DNA of 64,000 nucleotides from Subsaximicrobium wynnwilliamsii (GTDB lineage: Bacteria; Bacteroidota; Bacteroidia; Flavobacteriales; Flavobacteriaceae), in NCBI RefSeq assembly GCF_007997225.1, contig NZ_VORM01000004.1, positions 1 to 64,000 of the forward strand, in the 5' to 3' direction. Under the pieces are notes generated by a model. That model was not told where the DNA came from. It was given only the letters and a program-made list of their open reading frames with translations, and did not search any database. How positions within the stretch are numbered: the first letter of the stretch is position 1; every line of letters begins with the position of its first letter. The translations under genes were made by a program, and so were the position numbers. This document shows, in pieces, positions 39,115 to 47,884 of the stretch.

Positions 39115-42100
39115 TTATTCCATAGTGATCACAAGATCATCTTGTTTGACCATGGCACCTTCCTTAAGCGCTACCGCTTTTACCTTCCCCGATTTAAAGG
39201 CGGTTACTGTGGTTTCCATCTTCATGGCTTCAATCACAAACAAGGGATCATTTTCCTTGATAGCCTGTCCTTTTTTAACCAAGATCTTATATAAAGAACC
39301 CTGTAAAGGCGCTCCCACATGGTTGGTGTTTTCGGGATCGGTCTTGGTGTTTTGCTCCACTTTAATATTCAAGGACGTATCCAAAACCTCAACGAATCTG
39401 TTTTCACCATTGACTTTGAAAAACACCGTTCTAACGCCCGTGTCGTTAGGAATCCCTACAGACAATAATTTGATGATAACCGTTTTGCCTGGTTCCAAGT
39501 CAATCAAGATCTCTTCACGGAGTTTCATGCCGTAGAAAAAGTTCTCGGTGGGTACCAAGGTAAGATTACCATATTTTTTATAGTTCTCGTGCGCCTTCTC
39601 ATATACTTTTGGATACAGGGTGTAAGAGAGGAAATCTTCCATCTCCATAGTTCTTGTGAACCCCTTTTGGAACTTTTTCTTAAACGCTTCAAATTCACCA
39701 TCAAAGTCTATGGGCTCTAAATGCGCATTGGGTCTATTGGTAAAGGGTTTACGGTTTTTGAGGATGATCTTTTGAAGTTTTTTAGGAAATCCGCCTGTGG
39801 GTTGCCCCAGATCGCCCATGAAGAAACTAATCACAGATTCTGGAAAGGAAATTTCCTCGCCACGTTGCATCACATCATCGGTAGTTAGATTATTGGTAAC
39901 CATGAAAATCGCCATATCGCCAACCACTTTAGAGCTTGGTGTTACCTTGATAAGGTTGCCAAAAAGTGTATTTACTGCGGCATACATTCTCTTGACTTCA
40001 TCAAAGCGATCTCCAATGCCCAAGGCGATGGCCTGAGGCCGCAAGTTGGAATATTGACCGCCTGGGATTTCATGTTGAAATACTTCCGCAGTACCCGCTT
40101 TTAAGCCAGACTCAAATGGATAATACAATTCTCTGGTATCTTCCCAAAAATTGGAGAATTCATTCAGTTTTACCATATCAAAGTCATGCGCTCTTGGTTG
40201 ATTCTTCATCATTTCAACAATGGCGTTGAAATTTGGTTGAGACGTCAAGCCAGACAAACCACCCAATGCCACATCCACGACATCAACACCAGCCTCTATC
40301 GCTTTCAAATAGGTGGCCGATTGTAGTGACGAGGTGTCATGGGTATGTAAATGAATTGGTAGCTTCACAGTGTCTTTCAAAGCGGCAACCAACTCGGTCG
40401 CAGCATAAGGTTTCAACAAACCTGCCATATCCTTTATGGCAATCATGTGTGCTCCTGCATTCTCCAAATCCTTGGCCAATTGGGTGTAATAGGCTAAGGT
40501 GTATTTGGTCTCCTTGACATCTAAAATATCGCCGGTATAGCTCAATGCAGCTTCTGCAATACCTCCGGTTTTATTGCGCACATAATTGATGCTCGGTTCC
40601 ATGGCTTTTACCCAGTTGAGGGAATCAAAAATCCTGAAGACATCCACCCCATTTTCCCATGATTTCTCAACAAATTTCTCGATTAAATTATCGGGATATG
40701 CTTTGTAGCCCACGGCATTTGAGCCCCGCAACAACATTTGAAACAGCACATTTGGCATGGCCTGGCGTAGTTGCCTTAGTCGGGTCCACGGGCTCTCGTA
40801 CAAAAATCGCATGCACACGTCAAATGTGGCCCCTCCCCATACTTCCATGCTAAAAATTTGAGGATGGTTTTTGGCATAACTTTCGGCCACCTTCATCATG
40901 TCAAAGGTTCGCATTCTTGTGGCCAATAGCGATTGGTGCGCATCGCGCATGGTGGTATCTGTAAAATGGATTTTTTTCTCAGCCATCAACCATTGGCAAA
41001 ATTTTTCTGGCCCCATTTCCGTAAGCATGTCTTTGCTGCCTTTTGGATGAGTTGCTTCCGAATCGAACTTCGGAATTTTTGGGTTTCTAAACACCTTGTT
41101 CTCTTCAATATTTTTAACGTCGGAATTGCCATTGACAATCACTTCCGCCAAAAAATTGACCACTTTGGAGGTACGATCCTGAGGCAAATCTATTTTAAAC
41201 AACGACGGCGTATTCTGAATAAAATTAACCGTCGCCTTACCATCCTTGAACGTAGGGTGCTGAATCACATTTTGAAGAAAATGGATGTTGGTCTTGACGC
41301 CTCTAATCCTGAATTCCTTTAGGGCACGCACCATTTTACGTGTGGCACCATCCAGCGTTCTGCCATGTGAAGACACCTTGACCAACAAGGAGTCAAAAAA
41401 CGGACTGATATTATACCCTTGATAAATGCTGCCGGCATCTAAACGAATCCCCATACCCGAAGCACTTCTATAGGTAGTGACGCTGCCATAATCTGGCGTG
41501 AAATTGTTGGCAGGATCTTCCGTGGTTAAACGGCATTGCAAAGCAAAACCGTAGGTTGAAATGGAATCCTGCCCATAAATCTTGATTTGTTTGCTATCCA
41601 GTTTGTACCCACCAGCCACGAAAATCTGAGTTTTTACCAAATCAATGCCAGTGACCATTTCTGTAACCGTATGCTCAACCTGGATTCTTGGATTGACCTC
41701 TATAAAGTAAATTTGGTCTTCTTTGTCCACTAAAAATTCGACCGTACCAATATTATTATAATTCACTTGTTTTGCGATGTCGACTGCATATTTGTAAAGG
41801 TCTTGCTTTACTTTATCGCTCACATTATGCGATGGCGCAATTTCCACCACTTTTTGATGGCGGCGTTGTACCGAGCAATCCCGTTCATGCAAATGTCTAA
41901 TGTTACCATAATTATCGGCTACAATTTGCACTTCGATGTGTTTTGGGTTTTCCACATATTTCTCCAAAAACATGGTGTCATCGCCAAAAGCATTAGCCGC
42001 CTCGTTTCTTGCAGAGTCAAAATTATTCTCGAGGTCTTCTTCCTTTTTAATGATGCGCATCCCTCGGCCTCCACCACCAGATGCAGCTTTGAGCATTAAT

Positions 42101-42567
42101 GGATAGCCTATGCTTTTTGCCTCGGCTATTGCGATTTTGAGCGAACTGAGTTTCTTTTTATTGCTTTCAATAATCGGCACATGGCATTTTACCGCCACTT
42201 TTTTTGCGGTGATCTTATCACCCAAAGCATCCATTACCTCTGGTTCTGGACCAATAAAGATGATTCCGTTTGCAGCACATTGCCTTGCAAATTCTGAGTT
42301 TTCAGAAAGAAAACCATAACCAGGATGAATCGCATCCACCCCTTTTGACTTTGCTAACCTGATGAGTAAATCAATATTCAAATAAGGTCTTAAAGGCTGA
42401 TCGTTTTCTCCAATCTGGTAGGATTCATCTGCTTTATTGCGGTGTTGGGAATAGCGATCTTCATAGGTGTAAACAGCGACCGTTTTTAAATTGAGCTCGG
42501 TGCAGGCACGCAAAACCCGAATCGCTATTTCTCCTCTATTGGCAATTAGAACCTTTTTGATTTTCAT
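39115..42567 (-). CDS. pyc: Pyruvate carboxylase
   Basis: 1,150 residues, single-chain type. Carboxylates pyruvate to oxaloacetate using biotin, ATP and bicarbonate; refills the TCA cycle served by mdh in this window. Biotin carboxylase domain 1 to about 450 (KAASGGGGRGMR, ERDCSVQRRHQKVVE, EVNPRIQVEHTVTE); carboxyltransferase from about 530 (FTDTTMRDAHQSLLATRMRT, HLHTHDT); biotin carrier at the end with K1116 in EAMKMET. All domains complete. A 353-residue unknown gene ends 25 bp upstream, in the same direction. Confidence 0.97.
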   Translation of the reverse strand: MKIKKVLIANRGEIAIRVLRACTELNLKTVAVYTYEDRYSQHRNKADESYQIGENDQPLRPYLNIDLLIRLAKSKGVDAIHPGYGFLSENSEFARQCAANGIIFIGPEPEVMDALGDKITAKKVAVKCHVPIIESNKKKLSSLKIAIAEAKSIGYPLMLKAASGGGGRGMRIIKKEEDLENNFDSARNEAANAFGDDTMFLEKYVENPKHIEVQIVADNYGNIRHLHERDCSVQRRHQKVVEIAPSHNVSDKVKQDLYKYAVDIAKQVNYNNIGTVEFLVDKEDQIYFIEVNPRIQVEHTVTEMVTGIDLVKTQIFVAGGYKLDSKQIKIYGQDSISTYGFALQCRLTTEDPANNFTPDYGSVTTYRSASGMGIRLDAGSIYQGYNISPFFDSLLVKVSSHGRTLDGATRKMVRALKEFRIRGVKTNIHFLQNVIQHPTFKDGKATVNFIQNTPSLFKIDLPQDRTSKVVNFLAEVIVNGNSDVKNIEENKVFRNPKIPKFDSEATHPKGSKDMLTEMGPEKFCQWLMAEKKIHFTDTTMRDAHQSLLATRMRTFDMMKVAESYAKNHPQIFSMEVWGGATFDVCMRFLYESPWTRLRQLRQAMPNVLFQMLLRGSNAVGYKAYPDNLIEKFVEKSWENGVDVFRIFDSLNWVKAMEPSINYVRNKTGGIAEAALSYTGDILDVKETKYTLAYYTQLAKDLENAGAHMIAIKDMAGLLKPYAATELVAALKDTVKLPIHLHTHDTSSLQSATYLKAIEAGVDVVDVALGGLSGLTSQPNFNAIVEMMKNQPRAHDFDMVKLNEFSNFWEDTRELYYPFESGLKAGTAEVFQHEIPGGQYSNLRPQAIALGIGDRFDEVKRMYAAVNTLFGNLIKVTPSSKVVGDMAIFMVTNNLTTDDVMQRGEEISFPESVISFFMGDLGQPTGGFPKKLQKIILKNRKPFTNRPNAHLEPIDFDGEFEAFKKKFQKGFTRTMEMEDFLSYTLYPKVYEKAHENYKKYGNLTLVPTENFFYGMKLREEILIDLEPGKTVIIKLLSVGIPNDTGVRTVFFKVNGENRFVEVLDTSLNIKVEQNTKTDPENTNHVGAPLQGSLYKILVKKGQAIKENDPLFVIEAMKMETTVTAFKSGKVKAVALKEGAMVKQDDLVITME

Positions 42568-42592
42568 TTGTAATGATGTTATTTATGTTGTG

Positions 42593-43654
42593 TTATTTAA
42601 TGATGTATGGATTTTCACTCTGGTAATTACGAATGATAAAATCAAGAGCTGCATTTAGCAATTCGCCCATGTTGACAGCTTTCTTAAAATTGACGTCGTT
42701 AGTAAGCTGATATAAGCCCCGCCTAAGTTCCTTGACTTTTTCTAGGGAAGAAATAGAATCTTCGCTCATGCATTTTATCAACTCCTGAAGACGTTCCTTC
42801 TCACTCGTAGCCCGTTTTGCCAATAAAGAGCGCTCTTCCTTTTTATATTGTTCTATGGATTCTTTGGCCAAAACATCTAGTGACATTTTAACAAGCGCAT
42901 TATTCTCCTTGAGAAATTGAAGTCTGTAGACCTTTGGGTTGCCCTCATAACTTTGTTGGTCAAAATCCACTGCGCGAATGCGGTATTGGATGCGATCAAA
43001 ATCATGGGTAATCACGATGACGTAATTGTAAGAGCGCATATCTGCCAAGAGTCTTACAAAACAGCGCTCATTGAATTTAACAAATTCTTTCGCGAGCGCC
43101 CGTTTATCTTGCTCTGAAATGGTATCGAGATGCTCTTCAATAAATATATCTCCCGGAATCCCTAAAATATGATCTTCAATCAAGGTGTCTTTATGCACCA
43201 AGAAATTGATATGGTTTGGCGATAAAATATGCTCCAACTCCAAACCATATATTCGTGAGGCATCGGCTTTTTTGACGTAGATAAACATGTAGTTATCATT
43301 CAAGATATTTCGCACCTTGACCCGAAAAGGCTTGGTATTGCCAAAAGTGCAAAAATCGATACTATCAATACTGAGATATGGTAAAATGGAATCACTCCCA
43401 TCGGAATGCAGGATCGAGTACATTTGTTTCAGGCTAAGTTCAAGCTCTTCACGCTCAAATTCAGAATAATAACAGCTGAGCCACAGCGTGTCCTTATCAT
43501 TATCGTCTAAGATATTGACCCCGCCTTGAAAACGAAGCAAGTCGTCATAAAATACAGGAATATTGATATTCCTGCCTTCTACCGTGAGGTATTTTGAGAG
43601 TGCATCGGTAATGGGATATACCGGTTTTTTCTTTAAAATTAACTTTTCTTCCAT
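42593..43654 (-). CDS. Conserved-looking hypothetical protein upstream of pyc
   Basis: 353 residues, soluble, no signal peptide or membrane helix. Starts MEEKLILKKKPVYPITDALSKYL. The central part contains FRVKVRNILNDNYMFIYVKKADASRIYGLE, then an acidic stretch IEEHLDTISEQDKRALAKEF, and a helical C-terminus with many charged residues. I recognise no domain. It lies 25 bp upstream of pyc on the same strand, so co-expression is likely; a link to carboxylase regulation is only inference. Confidence 0.6.
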   Translation of the reverse strand: MEEKLILKKKPVYPITDALSKYLTVEGRNINIPVFYDDLLRFQGGVNILDDNDKDTLWLSCYYSEFEREELELSLKQMYSILHSDGSDSILPYLSIDSIDFCTFGNTKPFRVKVRNILNDNYMFIYVKKADASRIYGLELEHILSPNHINFLVHKDTLIEDHILGIPGDIFIEEHLDTISEQDKRALAKEFVKFNERCFVRLLADMRSYNYVIVITHDFDRIQYRIRAVDFDQQSYEGNPKVYRLQFLKENNALVKMSLDVLAKESIEQYKKEERSLLAKRATSEKERLQELIKCMSEDSISSLEKVKELRRGLYQLTNDVNFKKAVNMGELLNAALDFIIRNYQSENPYIIK

Positions 43655-43852
43655 AGCAATGTCATGATGGCTATAAGGTATATTTAAAAAATTATAATAC
43701 CAATAAAGCCATTTGAATTTTTTGACTTTTTCCAGTGCACTGGTTTAACTTGCTGAAATATGGGAGGAAAAAACAAAAATCAACACTCAAAACCCTTAAT
43801 CGACTAAGAAAAGGGCAGCACAACCATTGGTGTAAAAATCTACGTTGACCAT

Positions 43853-43882
43853 AAAAAACCACCTTGTATTCACAAGATGGTT
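43853..43882 (-). terminator. Terminator of the frameshifted VOC gene
   Basis: AACCACCTTGT-ATTC-ACAAGATGGTT, one mismatch in an 11 bp stem, followed on the minus strand by TTTTT. This AACCACTTYGT/ACAAAGTGGTT-type hairpin recurs at 45446 and in the htpG terminators. Confidence 0.7.
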
Positions 43883-43912
43883 CATTTGTTAGCATTTTAT
43901 TTGATCTATCGT

Positions 43913-44319
43913 TTACGATGCTGGCTTCGCCATATCCATATACAACATATTCCAATGGTGGCCATCGAGGTCCTTGGATCCAAAACCATACATAAAGCCT
44001 TGAAATTCGGCAGGTTTTGAATATACTTCTGCACCAGCTTTTTCAACGGTCATTGCAAAATCATCAACCTCCTGTTACTATTTGCATTCAAGTTGAAAAG
44101 CACTTCGTTACTTTTATCGGTGTCGGTAATCCCGTTGCCAAGCATTGGCTGGAACTGTTCGTGCTGAAACAGCATCATGACGAACTTGTGCTCGCCAATA
44201 AAGAAACTGGCTGACCCGTCGTCTTGATAGCTTTCGTTATTTATAAAGCCGATTTCAGTATAAAAGCGCTTTGATTTTTCAATATTATGTATTGGAAGAT
44301 TAAACCAGAATGCGTTCAT
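43913..44319 (-). pseudogene. VOC-family protein gene with a single-base frameshift
   Basis: From 44319 the frame gives MNAFWFNLPIHNIEKSKRFYTEIGF..., then NLNANSNRRL. A VOC tail lies in the next frame: EVDDFAMTVEKAG, GFMYGFGSKDLDGHHWNM, to a TAA at 43913. Adding one A (AGTAACAGG to AGTAAACAGG, near 44070) restores a full protein of about 135 residues. Either a recent mutation or a sequence error. Confidence 0.7.
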
Positions 44320-44338
44320 TTTTTGCGTTTTAAAATGT

Positions 44339-44725
44339 TTATTTCATTGAGTGAATCCCAAACATATTGCCTTCAGTATCCTTTGCCAAGACCATAAAGC
44401 CATGTTCTCCCAAGGATTGTTTGGTTTGACACACTGTTCCGCCAGCTTTTTCGATGCGTTTTTGCTCTTGACAATCATCACTTCGAAAATAGACCAAGGT
44501 CGAGTTATTGCCAGCCTCAAAGCCTTCCATTTTTACCAAAACGCCAGCAGCGCCAGGTCCGTCCATCTCACTTGGGAAGGCCATCATTTGCATTGGGCCA
44601 TCCAGAGTATCTGGCGTTGGGAGTTCGCTGAGCTTTACATCAAAGACCTCTTCATAAAAAGTTTGGGCGCGTTTCATGTTTTTTACATAAATTTCAAACC
44701 ATACAATTGGATTTTGAGATGCCAT
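44339..44725 (-). CDS. VOC-family protein
   Basis: 128 residues. VOC fold: PIVWFEIYVKNMKRAQTFYEEVF at the start; GAAGVLVKM in the middle; GGTVCQTKQSLGEHGFMVLAKDTEGNMFGIHSMK at the end, with the typical D-x-E-G-N-x-F-G-I closing strand. Likely a small PhnB/glyoxalase-like protein with unknown substrate. It lies about 20 bp upstream of the frameshifted VOC gene on the same strand, so the pair may be a tandem duplication. Confidence 0.82.
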   Translation of the reverse strand: MASQNPIVWFEIYVKNMKRAQTFYEEVFDVKLSELPTPDTLDGPMQMMAFPSEMDGPGAAGVLVKMEGFEAGNNSTLVYFRSDDCQEQKRIEKAGGTVCQTKQSLGEHGFMVLAKDTEGNMFGIHSMK

Positions 44726-44806
44726 AATTTTGAGTTTTAAGAAGAATTAGTCTCAAATTTAATAATTATGTTGCGTAAGGCACTTGCCATAGGACAAGTT
44801 CTGGCT

Positions 44807-45382
44807 TTAGGTCGCAATTTCTTTTCTTATTCTGCTCAATGAGGTATTGGTAACGCCCAAATAAGTGGCGATGTGCTTTAGTGGTGCCTCCAGAACAATT
44901 TGGGGCTTGTCCTTCAATAAGTTCACATAGCGTACGGTAGCACTTTTGGTGAGCATATCGATGTTGCGCTGCTTGGCAACAAAAAGCTGATGCGACATCC
45001 AGGCGCGCCCCCATTCGTTGAAAGCTGGTATGTCATGGTATAATTTCTGAAAATCCTCGAACTCTATTTTCCATGCGACACCATCGGTCAACGCAATGAA
45101 ATTTTCTACGGAAGGCTTCCGCTGAAACAAAGAAGCCACTTCGATCATGATTTCATTTGCGCCTGTAAATCCTGTCGTGATTTCATTTCCGTCGAAATCA
45201 TGGGCAAATGAACGCAACAATCCGGTTTCAATCAAAAAATAATTATTAGCGGTCTGTCCAGCTTTCAGAAACACCTCTCCTTTTGAAAAACCGAAGGGTT
45301 CATGTGCCGCTTGAATGGCCTCCAAATCTGCTGTTTTGAGTTCAGGATGGCTGTAGACGGCTTTAAAAATAGGGTTGGCCAT
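44807..45382 (-). CDS. Crp/Fnr-family transcription regulator
   Basis: 191 residues. N-terminal cyclic-nucleotide-binding-like domain (about 20-110: GFSKGEVFLKAGQTANNYFLIETGLLRSF). The C-terminus has APLKHIATYLGVTNTSLSRIRKEI, a winged helix HTH. It lacks the full arginine set for cAMP, as do most Bacteroidota Crp-like proteins, so the ligand is unknown. It lies upstream of the VOC genes on the same strand, about 80 bp away, and may control them. Confidence 0.82.
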   Translation of the reverse strand: MANPIFKAVYSHPELKTADLEAIQAAHEPFGFSKGEVFLKAGQTANNYFLIETGLLRSFAHDFDGNEITTGFTGANEIMIEVASLFQRKPSVENFIALTDGVAWKIEFEDFQKLYHDIPAFNEWGRAWMSHQLFVAKQRNIDMLTKSATVRYVNLLKDKPQIVLEAPLKHIATYLGVTNTSLSRIRKEIAT

Positions 45383-45440
45383 AATGCGGAATTTAAAAAC
45401 AGTAGTTAAAGTTACACTTTATTATTCCGAAGAAAAAACG

Positions 45441-45474
45441 AACTCAAAAAACCACTTTGTTTTCACAACATAGT
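45441..45474 (-). terminator. Weak terminator of the transglutaminase-like gene
   Basis: AACCACTTTGT-TTTC-ACAACATAGTT, an 11 bp stem with three mismatches; minus strand runs into five or six T. Confidence 0.45.
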
Positions 45475-45522
45475 TCTGAGATTACAAAATTGCAAATTTG
45501 TTAATCGCATCATGATCTTCAG

Positions 45523-46539
45523 CTATACCTTATCTACTCGTATGGTATAGGAAGCCACCACATCGCTCCCTATTTTCAAATGGACATCATAAGTGCCTTT
45601 GTGCCTAAATTTAGTGGTAAACCTAACTGTTCCATTTTCATTTTTGAACCCTTCAATCTTAAAAGCCTTTTCCCTTGATCCAGAAGACTGAATAAGCTGA
45701 ATGCTTTCACCATCAACCTGCTCTAAGGTCTTAAAACTGAAATGGACTTCAGTATCTGTGCCTGTATTAGTCGTTAATCGTGTTGGGCTTACAGGGATGA
45801 TTTGGTGCTCAAAAGTAGCGCCATAGATCAATGGAGATTCCACAAATTCTGAGGCTGAAAGTATCGCATTGAGCAACCACTTTTTCTGAATGGGATAATG
45901 GTTTTTCGCAAATAATTTGGGCTCAGCCAGAAAGTAGCCGGCATTATAATCGTTTATAAAAAGCGCATCATTAACCATATAACCACTGGACCAAGTGGCG
46001 TCACAGAGATACCATTTGTCGTTTAATTTTACCGCATTCCAAGAATGGTTGGTCATGTCTAAAGCTTCAACGTTCGAAGCTACTGTTCTTCCGTAGCCAT
46101 CTACGATTACCGCTTCAATATTGGCTAAAAAACATAATTCCTTAATCAAATAGGCGTAACCGGTACACATCGTTTTTTTTCGTCTTAATAAGGTCTTGAA
46201 GGCTATTCTTTTATATTCCGCATTCCATTTGAGATAAGCTATACTATCGTTTCTATACTTTTCACGTTTACGACTCGTGATATTATTTTGCCTGATGTCG
46301 CCGCTGATGTTATGACAAACCCATCTATAAATGGCTCTGAACTTTTCAACCTCAGTGTCCAAATTGAATGTGAGATCATGTGCGAGTACTGGTAAATTTT
46401 CCAAACTGCGACCTTCATGCAGCACAGCACGGTTATCGGCTCTAGTAAAATTGATTGATTCAAAATCGGATATTTGCGCATAACTTTGACCTAGAACTAG
46501 AATTAAAATGGAAAATAACAGACTTTTCTTTAGAAACAT
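45523..46539 (-). CDS. Secreted transglutaminase-like protein
   Basis: 338 residues with a signal peptide (MFLKKSLLFSILILVLGQSYAQ). Transglutaminase-fold domain in the first 200 residues: Cys in KTMCTGYAYLIKELC, His in NHSWNAV and Asp in LCDATWSSG form the Cys-His-Asp triad. These exported proteins are protease-like or cross-linking enzymes; activity here is unknown. The C-terminal 120 residues are a beta-sandwich. It lies 6 bp downstream of the CarbopepD-reg membrane protein gene and is probably in its operon. Confidence 0.82.
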   Translation of the reverse strand: MFLKKSLLFSILILVLGQSYAQISDFESINFTRADNRAVLHEGRSLENLPVLAHDLTFNLDTEVEKFRAIYRWVCHNISGDIRQNNITSRKREKYRNDSIAYLKWNAEYKRIAFKTLLRRKKTMCTGYAYLIKELCFLANIEAVIVDGYGRTVASNVEALDMTNHSWNAVKLNDKWYLCDATWSSGYMVNDALFINDYNAGYFLAEPKLFAKNHYPIQKKWLLNAILSASEFVESPLIYGATFEHQIIPVSPTRLTTNTGTDTEVHFSFKTLEQVDGESIQLIQSSGSREKAFKIEGFKNENGTVRFTTKFRHKGTYDVHLKIGSDVVASYTIRVDKV

Positions 46540-46545
46540 GAGGTG

Positions 46546-47217
46546 TTAATCTTTTACTGATTTGTAAACTTCCTTTACGGCGACTTTTCCCATGATGATG
46601 CAGGAATCCATTTTCATGTCAATTTTTAGGTCGATTTTAGACGCGGAGTCTTTATTTTCGATTATGACTTTTTGAGAAGCGAAACCCACATAACTGAACA
46701 CGAGCACATCGCCCACTTTAAGTTGATCAGGGAATTCAAAATCACCATCAAAATTTGTTGAAGTGCCTTTGGTGGTTCCCTCTAAAACAACGTTAACTCC
46801 GGGTAGAACTGTATCGCCTTCAGACACATTGCCTTTGACACTAATATAGTTCTGAAATTGGGACGTTTCCTTACCCGTTGGAGCCTTTTGAGATGAGCGC
46901 AATGACTTAATGGATTCCTGGGCTTGTGAGCTTAGCATTGAAAAGATTGACAGACATGCCATACCAATTCCGGCTAAAACGTTAATCTGCTTCCGTTTTT
47001 GAAGATGGATTGCCAATTGGGCACCATAGAACCTTCCGCAGGTGTTATGGGATGATTTGTTTTCGAAATGGGCAGCAATGTCTTTTGACTTCATTTGTGT
47101 AAAGTCAATGACATTTTTTTGACAAGACCCACAAAAACCACCATCTGCAGTGGGTGTAAAATGGTCAAATTTTTCGGAACAAGCTGTTTTGATGTTTAAA
47201 CTCATTAAATTTTTCAT
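46546..47217 (-). CDS. Membrane protein: N-terminal Cys-cluster, one helix, CarbopepD_reg-like domain
   Basis: 223 residues. The N-terminal part (about 13-40) carries CSEKFDHFTPTADGGFCGSCQKNVIDFT, a zinc-ribbon-like set (C13, C29, C32 plus more). A membrane helix follows (about 82-96), then a carboxypeptidase regulatory-like beta-sandwich (about 125-200: SVKGNVSEGDTVLPGVNVVLEGT and FSYVGFASQKVIIE). The Cys cluster is cytoplasmic and the beta domain periplasmic if the helix is a signal anchor. A later ATG 12 bases in is possible. The transglutaminase gene follows 6 bp away. Confidence 0.75.
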   Translation of the reverse strand: MKNLMSLNIKTACSEKFDHFTPTADGGFCGSCQKNVIDFTQMKSKDIAAHFENKSSHNTCGRFYGAQLAIHLQKRKQINVLAGIGMACLSIFSMLSSQAQESIKSLRSSQKAPTGKETSQFQNYISVKGNVSEGDTVLPGVNVVLEGTTKGTSTNFDGDFEFPDQLKVGDVLVFSYVGFASQKVIIENKDSASKIDLKIDMKMDSCIIMGKVAVKEVYKSVKD

Positions 47218-47409
47218 GACAAACGGTTTTAAGTGTTAGAGTACTTCAAACCTAAACATCTATTGCATATCTAAAAATGAGCATTTAGGCAAGCATAGGT
47301 TTCGATGCGTAAACCCAAACTTTCGATGAGTTAGGAATGCGTATGGCAGCAGAACTCAGCTTTTGGTTTGGTCTCAAATTGTCGTTAGAAGTCGAGGGAC
47401 GGCGTGGGG

Positions 47410-47460
47410 TTTAGGTGTTTTAGGTAGTAGGTAGTGGGTAGTAGGTAGTGGGTAGTGGGA
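47410..47460. repeat. GGTAGTAGGTAGTGG heptamer tract
   Basis: AGGTAGTAGGTAGTGGGTAGTAGGTAGTGGGTAGTGGG, period seven with A/G changes at one place. Confidence 0.8.
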
Positions 47461-47579
47461 CGCAAATTATAAGCACATACAACTGAAGATCAATTATATA
47501 AAATATAATCTCCTAAAATTATTGGTCTTTCGTCCAATTTGAGCTTTCTTCTGAACAGTCATAGGGATTTCTAAACATA

Positions 47580-47880
47580 AAAAAACCACTTCGTTTTCAC
47601 AAAGTGGCTTTGGTGCTTCTATCATGAGATTCTTGCCTGCGCAGGAATGTGCCGCAAAAACTGGATCTGTAATTTGAAATCAATATCCAAAACGAAAAAA
47701 GCCACTTCGTTTTTACAAAGTGAATTTAGTGCTTCTATCATGAGATTCTTGCCTGCGCAGGCATGTGCCGTAAAAACTGGATCTGTAATTTGAAATCAAC
47801 GTCTAAAAACGAAAAAAGCCACTTCGTTTTCACAAAGTGGCTTCAGTGCTTTTATCATGAGATTCCTGCCTGCGCAGGAA
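47580..47880 (-). terminator. Three tandem copies of the htpG terminator
   Basis: The hairpin GCCACTTCGT-TTTC-ACAAAGTGGC (or a one- or two-base variant) occurs with its left arm near 47585, 47702 and 47819; spacing 116-117 bp. Each copy is followed by the same 45-50 bp: ATCATGAGATTCYTGCCTGCGCAGG and TGTGCC. The copy nearest htpG ends at the stop codon, so it is the ancestral one; the middle copy has a damaged stem (GTGAAT for GTGGCT). Confidence 0.8.
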
Positions 47881-47884
47881 TGTG

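Larger units (their letters stand above)
47218..47884. other. Interval between htpG and CarbopepD-reg gene
   Basis: 667 bp. Holds a GGTAGTGGGTAGTA tract (47410-47460) and the triplicated htpG terminator (47580-47880). No gene. Confidence 0.5.
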
